A stretch of 64,000 bases of DNA, taken from Codonopsis lanceolata. Taxonomy: Eukaryota; Streptophyta; Magnoliopsida; Asterales; Campanulaceae. The position numbers were made by a program, and so were the translations under genes. The DNA lies in the NCBI GenBank assembly GCA_013146195.2, contig CM028382.1:54882526-54946525 (forward strand), written 5' to 3'. Of the stretch, positions 57,141 through 64,000 are shown in pieces. Each line of letters starts with the position of its first letter. Within the stretch, counting starts at the first letter, position 1. The notes under the pieces were generated by a model. The model did no database searches, was not told the origin of the DNA, and saw only the letters and a list, made by a program, of their open reading frames with translations.

Positions 57141-57356
57141 ATTCAAAATCTTGACCGCATCAAGATCTTTGACGTCAACCCCAACATTCTCCGTGAGTTT
57201 GCCAACTCCAGAATCTCGGTCACTGTCACCGTTTCCAACGACGAGATCCTAACCTCATCAATGTCCGCAGGGCCCGCCGCTTGGTTAACGCCTACATCAA
57301 GCCCTTCTACCCCGCCACAAATCCACTACATCGCCGTCGGCAACGAGATCTTTCAC
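57141..57356 (+). pseudogene. Glycosyl hydrolase 17 (glucan endo-1,3-beta-glucosidase-like) fragment
   Basis: About 72 codons match the middle of the plant GH17 barrel: IQNLDRIKIFDVNPNIL, then EFANSRISVTVTVSNDE, and IHYIAVGNEIF with the VGNE general-acid Glu. Between them the correct frame is displaced (the alternate frame reads NAYIKPFYPATN, expected there), so two compensating frameshifts are present. The N-terminal strand before IQNL and everything after VGNEIF, including the nucleophile Glu region, are missing. Full proteins exceed 300 residues. A GAGAATTTTGAAA duplication follows (57376-57415). It is a dead fragment about 1.3 kb upstream of the ARGONAUTE gene. Confidence 0.75.
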
Positions 57357-57549
57357 TATGGTTTAGGAGAAAAAGAGAATTTTGAAAGAGGAGATAAAGA
57401 GAATTTTGAAAAAAATGGTGTGATTTAGTAAGGACTATTTTTTTTCTTTCACTGTGTTAAATTGAAAAAATCTAGGGATTCAAAATTCCCTCTCTTATTG
57501 TTAATGCTTGCAAGCCACATTGGAACCACATTGAAAAAATGGTGCGGTT

Positions 57550-57645
57550 TAGTGTTATTTTATTACTAACGAGTTACTAAAATTATTATTTTCTTAAAAA
57601 AATTGACTTTCAAACGAGGACTCTTTACCCGAAACAAATGGAGTA
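57550..57645. mobile_element. Stowaway-like MITE, right part only
   Basis: AAAAAAATTGACTTTCAAACG, GGACTCTTTACCC and GAAACAAATGGAGTA form the right half of the same family. The left half is not seen. Confidence 0.6.
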
Positions 57646-57857
57646 CAAATTAGTTAATCTAATTAATTTCAGCCAAAATATATAGAGAATAAATATGTTT
57701 TTTTCAAATGATTTACTGAATATTAAATGCTTTTGATCAGAATCAATTTGAGTCATTTAACGCTACTTTGTTTCAAATTCGACATGGAAGATTGTTTTTA
57801 TTTGGAAACAATATAAGGTTTTTTATTTGTCATCACTCAAAGTTCAATTTTAATACA

Positions 57858-58041
57858 TACTCAATCTGTTCCGGATAAAGAGTCTCCGTTTGAAAGTCAA
57901 TTTTTTTAAAAGTAAATATCACTTTTAGTAGCTTATTAGTAATAAAATGATACTTTTATACTATATTTTTTTAAAATAATCTATTTAAGTGAAACATTCA
58001 AAAATAAAAGAATGGACTCTTTGCCTTAAACAGAGGGATTA
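57858..58041. mobile_element. Stowaway-like MITE
   Basis: The left end TACTCAATCTGTTCCGGAT and the right end GGACTCTTTGCCTTAAACAG with GGATTA. It is about 630 bp upstream of the ARGONAUTE start codon. Confidence 0.75.
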
Positions 58042-58049
58042 TATATATA

Positions 58050-58495
58050 TATATATATATGAAGATCTTTTCCAAAAATAATCCATGGAGTAACATATTT
58101 ACGTAATAATCGAACATATTTTAGTGTTGAATAATAACGAAAATTGAAAGAATCTAATAAAAAATAATTAAAGAAAAAAGAAGAAAACCTTAGGGTGATG
58201 TGCTCTGAACAAAAAAATCAAATGACATGTGAAAGTAGGAGAAAAAAGGGCACCAAATGTTTTCTATTTCAATATGAATAGAATTGTTGTTCAAAATCCA
58301 TTTTTGTTTTAGGAGAAAGAAGGGAATGAAAAGGACCCATGGTCTAAAATGGATAAAAGTCATTTAAGTCACTGTCAGGACAACAATAGTAATAAGAAGA
58401 GTACATGAAGGGTAAAACCGTCAGCGTAAATCTAGCAATGGCACACCGGTAAATGTAATTACCAAATTTCTGGACTTTTGTAATTAATTTTACTT
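58050..58495 (+). other. ARGONAUTE upstream region
   Basis: Non-coding, AT-rich sequence between the nearest MITE and the putative core promoter. No cis-element could be assigned with confidence. Confidence 0.4.
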
Positions 58496-58507
58496 TTGGT
58501 AGTAGTT

Positions 58508-58515
58508 TATATAAA
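58508..58515 (+). promoter_or_regulatory. Putative TATA box of the ARGONAUTE gene
   Basis: TATATAAA lies 158 bp before the ATG and is followed by a CT-rich, CCACC-containing leader typical of plant 5' UTRs. A second candidate, TATATAA at 58566-58572, is 100 bp before the ATG. The sequence alone cannot decide which is used. Confidence 0.5.
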
Positions 58516-58672
58516 CTCCGCCACTTCCTCTCCCACCTTCACCACTCACTCTCTCTCTTTCTCTCTATATAACCGTCACGTCAAGATCGTCTTGGTCGCG
58601 TCTCACGGTGTCAGTTCCAGCCTCTCACTCTCTTTCATTTCCTTTTTTTTTTTTAAATTTTCATCCCTTAAA

Positions 58673-61600
58673 ATGTCAAGCCGTGGACGCGGTGGTGGCG
58701 GTGGCGGACGTGGTGGTGGCGGACGTGGTGGCGGCGGACGCGGTGGACGGGGTCAAGGTGGCGGCAATCAACCGTTACCTGCGCAGTCTCAAGGACGCGG
58801 CGGTGGTCGCGGTAGAGGTAATGCTGAAACATCCGGTTACGCTGCGCCGCCGCCGTCGACTCCATCCGTCTCGACGACTTCCGTGGCATCGTCTTCTTCA
58901 TTGAGCCGAGATTTTCAGCAGAAACTCGCGGTTAGTAGTTTGACTCCGACTCCGGCTCCGGCGCCGGCGGCTCCTGTTCAAGCAGCGCAGCCACCAATGC
59001 AATCTCCTGCACCGACCGGTCAGATACAACCCGCTCAAATACAACCCGCGGCGGCACAGCCTTTACAGCCAGTGCCTGCTTCATCTCTAGCGATGATGCC
59101 TCCGAAGAGACCACAGTTTGGTACATTTGGTAGAAAGTGCGTTGTTAGAGCAAATCACTTTGTTGTAGAGGTCCCTGATAAGGACCTTCATCATTATGAT
59201 GTAAGTTCTCTCTCATACATTGCTAATACATTACTAGGATTATATGTTTATGTTATTGATTTGTTATTGTTAAGCTTTTCTTATCATAAGAGTTAGGTGT
59301 GGTTACATCAACTTGCTATATTATTTAATTATGTGCTCGCTTTTGTTGTTTCCTTATGTTTTTTTTTCCTCAACTTCCATGACTGATTTGCTCAACTTCC
59401 ATGACTGATTTGCCATACCATAGTTGTTTGTTGTTATGTTTGTATCTGTGAGTCATTTTCATTTGTTTACTTTAGCTGTGTATGTTTTCAATTTGTGTTT
59501 GTAAAATTAGAAGAAATCCGGAAGGAGAGCTTGTCAAACTAGTTCGTGGTTTGGTTTATATTGATCTAAATCAAATTCTTCCTGCAATTTGTGGAACAAT
59601 CGTTCCAGAATTAGCTCAAACTATCTGATATTATTTTGACTTATGCTATGTGCTTGGGTATTATGTCATGATAATGCTGCTATCTGGTAAGTTATAACGA
59701 TATTTGTTCCTTGTTCTTCTTTCTGCCTTTTCTAAATCATTGTCTTGAATTTGTTCCTGGAAGTCCAAGTCCAAGTCCAAGTTATGTTGATATGTTGATG
59801 GGTACATTTTAAATTCATTTGATGGATGCATGGTTAGTTTTTCATTTGTTATGTGTATAAATGCTTGCCTTTCAAATAACAACTTATTTTCATCTGTTTG
59901 TTTTAGCTGTCTTTCTTTTCTATTTGTGCAATTGTGTGTTTAATAATAAGTGGGAGTATTGGATGGAGAATATTTGATTAACTAGTCCTTATTTTTGTTT
60001 TTAATGGTCTATTTCAAATTCCTTCTTACAAATTGCTCAACCATCATTTGAGAATAAGCTCAAACGAAATCTCTATTTCGTTGTTATCCATCAATAGATT
60101 TACCTATATCTTGGTTCTGTATGTTGGTATGCTACTTGCAAGTATTCTTTGATGCTAATGTTTTAAGTGCACAACTGATTAATGGTGCAATTCTGTAATT
60201 GGTAAATTTTTCTTTCCAACTTGTCTTTCCACCTGATTTGGTTTTAGTGATTTTCTACTGAACTTGTACTTGCAAGTGCATTTTAGTTTTTGGATTATTA
60301 ACTTCTCATGCTTTGATATGTGCTTGTGTAGGTTACCATCACTCCAGAGGTGACATCGAAGAAAGTTTGTAGGGACATATTGAGTACTCTGGTCGAATTG
60401 TACCGGGAGTCACACTTGGGCAGGCGGCGATTGGCCTATGATGGAAAGAAGAGTGCGTTCACTGCTGGGTCATTGCCCTTTGAGTCCAAAGAGTTTGTTG
60501 TCAAGCTGGTTGACAAAGATGGTGGACCAAGGTGGTTACTCTTTCTTTTTAATTTTATGTTTTTTTCATTGGTTAGATAAGTATGCTTGGAGTCTTGTGA
60601 AGCTCAACGAGATCAATAACTGCATTTATTTAATGTTTCTCGGAACTTTTGCTAATTTATCTTTGTGAAAGCTTTCTCTGGAATGTCATATGTAAGAAGT
60701 TTGGGCTTACTAGTGTCCACTCTTCTGCTAGTTGTTCATATTTAGAGGGCAAAATTGTTTTGATCATAGCTGTGCATACATAAAATGTAAAGTAGTTTTG
60801 ATCCTAGCTGTGCGTACATCTAATGTTAATCAAACTGGTATATGCTACTGCACATCACCTTATTTCAAGCCTCAGTATATGCTAAACGTTCAAGTATATT
60901 TGATCACAGGAAGAGATGTCTCCCAATCATTTAAATGTTGAAGTGAATTATTATGTGAATATGGTCATGTACAAATGTTGTGCTGTTATACAAGAACATG
61001 CATATGAAACAAGTAAAAAAAGTCAAATCAATCTGGTATGCTGCGCATCATCTTAAGGCCATGCATATTTTAATCATAAGATGTGATATTTAAGTGAGGT
61101 AGTTCACTTCTAACTGTACTGAGTGTGTGTTCTGTTATTGTCAGGAGGGAGCGGGAGTTTAAAGTGTCTATTAAATTTGCTGCAAAACCAGATTTGGAGC
61201 ATCTTAAGCAGTTTTTACTTAGCAGACAACGTGATGCACCCCAAGAAACAATTCAAGCACTGGATGTGGTTTTAAGGGCAACTCCATCTATAAAGTCATT
61301 CTTCTGTGCTTATTTCTGTTTTGATATTTACGCGAGTGTGAGGTGTGTGTCTACTCAACTGTTTTGACCTCTATTACAGTTATGAAGTTGTCGGAAGATC
61401 ATTCTTCTCTACAGATTTTGGTTCGGGTCCACTTGAAGGTGGAGTGGAATATTGGAAAGGGTTTTATCAAAGTCTTCGCCCAACTCAAATGGGTCTTTCC
61501 CTCAACATCGGTGTGTATTCCTTCTAGGCTGCTTTTAACTTTTGTACTGCCTTCTGTCAGTCTTCTCTTACATTCAACTTTTGAATTGCCTATCCTACAG

Positions 61601-64000
61601 ATATGTCGGCTAGGGCGTTCTATGAACCAATCTTGGTGTCTGAGTTTGTTGGAGAAAGCTTGAGAAAAGATATTTCTAGGCCGCTTTCAGATCAAGATCG
61701 GGTTAAGGTACTTTCTTTGTAGCACCATTTGATAGCCTACCTCAGAACAATGTTACCTTAATTGGACTAATAATTAAAGAGTGTTGGGGATTGAAACTGA
61801 ACATAGATGGAGTTGGACCGGGTGAATAGTTTATCCAATTGTTATGTATTTGAATATCAGGAAAGAGTTGCTTGTGAAGTATGTAAATCTTAAATACATA
61901 TAGTGGCATTATTTGTATGACTTCTGCTGTTTTCCTTGTGTTTTGCTTAATGTTAACAAATTATTTGTACCCTAGTACATCTTCTTGTTTTTGTTATGTA
62001 CTTCTGTGTCTTTTCCAGATCAAGAAAGCCTTGAAAGGTTTGAAGGTGGAAACTAATCATAGGGGGTTCTTGAGACGGTACAAAGTCACAGGCTTATCGA
62101 CCCAACCACTTAAAGCGTTGACGTGAGTCCTTCATCTATTTTTTAATTAATTTGTATGTGTTTCTTGTGTCTTTTCTAGGTGAAGCGTAGTAATTAATTC
62201 CCAAAGGATAATTTGTCACTACAAAACTTTTCAACATATAATTTATCTACTAGTTGTAAATAGCGACGGCAGAATGTGTAGATAACATCAGTACCAAGAT
62301 ACAAGTTGTGTCCTTTTATGGTTTGTTATTATTTTTTAATACTTAGTGACTTGCAAATAATTTGTGTATATTAGAGTTTTTGAGAATTTCTCTCCTTGTT
62401 TTTATTTCCTTGCTAATTGTAGGTTCTCTGATGAGACTGGTGCCAACATCTCTGTGGTTCAGTACTTCCGGTCGAAGTACAACATATCACTTGGCTTGCC
62501 CCTTCTTCCTGCAATTCTTGTTGGCAGTGACTCCAAACCTACCTATTTACCGATGGAGGTTTTATTCCCTTTTCATATATGTTAAGCTATTCATCTTTTG
62601 TATTATAGGTCGTTCTCTTCTATGGATTCTAATTTCATCTCATCGTTTCCTATTTGACAACAGATTTGTAGGATCATGGCTGGCCAGAGATACACAAAAA
62701 AATTGAATGATAGGCAAGTGGCATCCTTGCTGAAAGCGACATGCAAGCGTCCTGAAGAGAGAGAAGGTATCATTAAGAGGGTATGTATTTATTGAATGTA
62801 TAATAAATTTGTTTCATTTGCTTAAAGATTCTATTCCCATAACCCTGTAATGAATCATGCTAGGCATATTAATTCTGTTTGTGTAATGGTTGATTACGGA
62901 CACTGCTTATGCTCACAGATGGTTGTTAACAACAATTACAATGGTGACGTACTTGTGCATGACGAATTCGGGATTCGATTAAGACCTGAGATGGTTACTG
63001 TTGAAGCACGGGTCCTTCCTGCTCCCCCTGTAAGTATTTTGTTTCTAGCTAATTCTACTTTGAAAATGCATTATGACATGATAAGTGAATATAACCACAA
63101 AGTTCTGTGGTTGCTTCAGCTCAAGTATCATGATTCTGGGAGAGAGCGTCAGGTCAATCCACAAGTTGGGCAATGGAACATGATAGACAAGGTGAAATAG
63201 TAGTTATTTGATGCTTCATTAGTCATGAATGCTTGAAAATTATATGTTTTCTGATTTGCTAACGTTTTTTAGTCCACGCTTGAAAAATCAGATAATAATT
63301 TATTGCATCATTAGTCATGAATGCTTGAAAATGATTTGTTTTCTAATTCACCAACATTTATAGTCTAACTTGACGAATCAGATAATATCATCTAAAGCTT
63401 TTGAATTTGATCTGTTGGATTCTGCTAAAACAGAAAATTGCCAGCCAGCATCTAGTGAATCTTTTTCTGTGAGTTGCAATCTATTGCTACTGTTCTTCTT
63501 CTGAATTTAACACATGGAGGTTCTACTTGCCGTAGATTGTTATTAGAGCTGAAATTGTTGAATTTGATCAGTTGGATTCTGCTAAAACAGAAAAATGCAA
63601 GTGAGCATCTAATGAATATCTTTTTCTGCGAGTTGCAATCTATTGCTACTATTCATCTGAATCTAATACATGGAGGTTCTACTTGTGGTATATTGTAATC
63701 AGAGCTCAAATTCTTTGCTGTTTAGTTTTGCTGCAAATGACCTTTCAGTATTGCATCTGTGTAGAAAATGGTGAACGGTGGAACAGTAGATTGTTGGGCA
63801 TGTGTTAACTTCTCAAGAATGAGGGATGATCAGGTCAATACATTCTGCTACGAATTGGGTGCCATGTGTAGCAGCAAAGGCATAGTATGGCTCTAACATT
63901 TTTCTTCATGCATCTCTTTATTTGACTAGGATGATAGATGTGCATTCTCATTTCTTTGTATTAATGTTGTAAGGTTTTTAATCCTCGTCCGGCACTTCCA
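58673..64000 (+). CDS. AGO5: ARGONAUTE protein, AGO1/5/10 clade, AGO5-like (5' part)
   Basis: Small-RNA-guided effector of RNA silencing. Exons read with GT-AG sites and unbroken phase: 58673-59200, 60332-60531, 61145-61294, 61380-61510, 61601-61707, 62019-62122, 62423-62558, 62664-62780, 62919-63029, 63120-63191, 63765-63884, 63974-64000 (open); 601 codons. Residues 1-40 are Gly/Arg-rich (SSRGRGGGG), then a Pro/Ala/Gln-rich linker; the N domain starts near 150 (CVVRANHFVVEVPDKDL). RPTQMGLSLNIDMS ends L1; PAZ spans about 337-455; L2 and the start of MID (QWNMIDKKMVNGG) follow. PIWI and the DEDH site are outside. The ATG at 58673 is preferred over an in-frame upstream ATG in the CT-rich leader. 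SARAFYEPI in PAZ and CWACVNFSR in MID favour AGO5 over AGO1. In Arabidopsis AGO5 acts in reproductive tissue. Confidence 0.93.
59368..59412 (+). repeat. 22 bp direct duplication in intron 1
   Basis: CTCAACTTCCATGACTGATTTG occurs twice in tandem in the first (1131 bp) intron. Confidence 0.9.
63203..63392 (+). repeat. Tandem duplication of about 93 bp in intron 10
   Basis: CATTAGTCATGAATGCTTG recurs at 63217 and 63309, with flanking TTTTCTRATT and AATCAGATAAT shared. Confidence 0.8.
63403..63710 (+). repeat. Tandem duplication of about 157 bp in intron 10
   Basis: GAATTTGATCNGTTGGATTC, GAGTTGCAATCTATTGCTAC and ACATGGAGGTTCTACTTG recur in the same order. Copies begin near 63403 and 63560. Both lie inside the 573 bp intron between exons 10 and 11. 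Confidence 0.85.

Noticed and set aside
58496..58672. Upstream in-frame ATG adding 59 residues to the ARGONAUTE protein
   Set aside because: It would lie in front of or at the putative TATA boxes, in a CT-rich leader encoding Ser/Phe/Leu runs. The SSRGRGGGG start fits AGO5-type N-termini.

Overview
The window looks like an intergenic block of a eudicot plant nuclear genome. It is AT-rich, packed with plant transposon families and (AT)n microsatellites, and has one clear intron-containing host gene at its right edge. No bacterial, organellar, rRNA, tRNA or CRISPR features were seen. The species cannot be told from the sequence.

Layout. 1-3030: a degenerate copia-type LTR split by a 1.8 kb Ty3/gypsy-type solo LTR. 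3325-12230: a dead Tork/TNT1-type copia element with stops, frameshifts and two lost catalytic Asp codons. A 4.2 kb Tekay-like solo LTR and a 555 bp hAT MITE have inserted into it. 12.3-16.4 kb: the 3' half of a Sirevirus-like copia element (env-like pseudogene, polypurine tract, LTR), followed oddly by a primer-binding site. 17-23 kb: DNA transposons with clean target-site duplications and a small LTR element. 23-28.9 kb: AT-rich sequence with an 8-copy minisatellite, a dispersed ATGCATCG-rich repeat and a Helitron end. 28.9-33.1 kb: about 34 degenerate copies of a 75-90 bp unit between LTR-like direct repeats, in inverted orientation to a segment of those repeats. 33.3-36.3 kb: a diverged, expanded duplicate of 21.6-22.7 kb. 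36-43 kb: MITE remnants. 43.8-47.6 kb: two Helitrons joined head to tail, with the empty insertion site preserved in an inverted paralogue at 33.07 kb. 47.7-51 kb: a gene fragment interrupted by a hAT element and ending at a Helitron-type terminus. 51-58 kb: further MITEs, Helitron ends, a solo LTR inside a Stowaway-like MITE, a Mutator-like element with a strong foldback, and a glycosyl hydrolase 17 fragment.

Gene. From 58,673 to the window end lies the 5' part (12 exons, 601 codons) of an ARGONAUTE of the AGO1/5/10 clade, best matched to AGO5. It holds the Gly/Arg-rich extension, N, L1, PAZ and L2 domains and the start of MID. The rest of MID and PIWI lie outside. It is the only gene here that looks intact.

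Conclusions rest on reading motifs, target-site duplications and internal paralogues. No database search was run.
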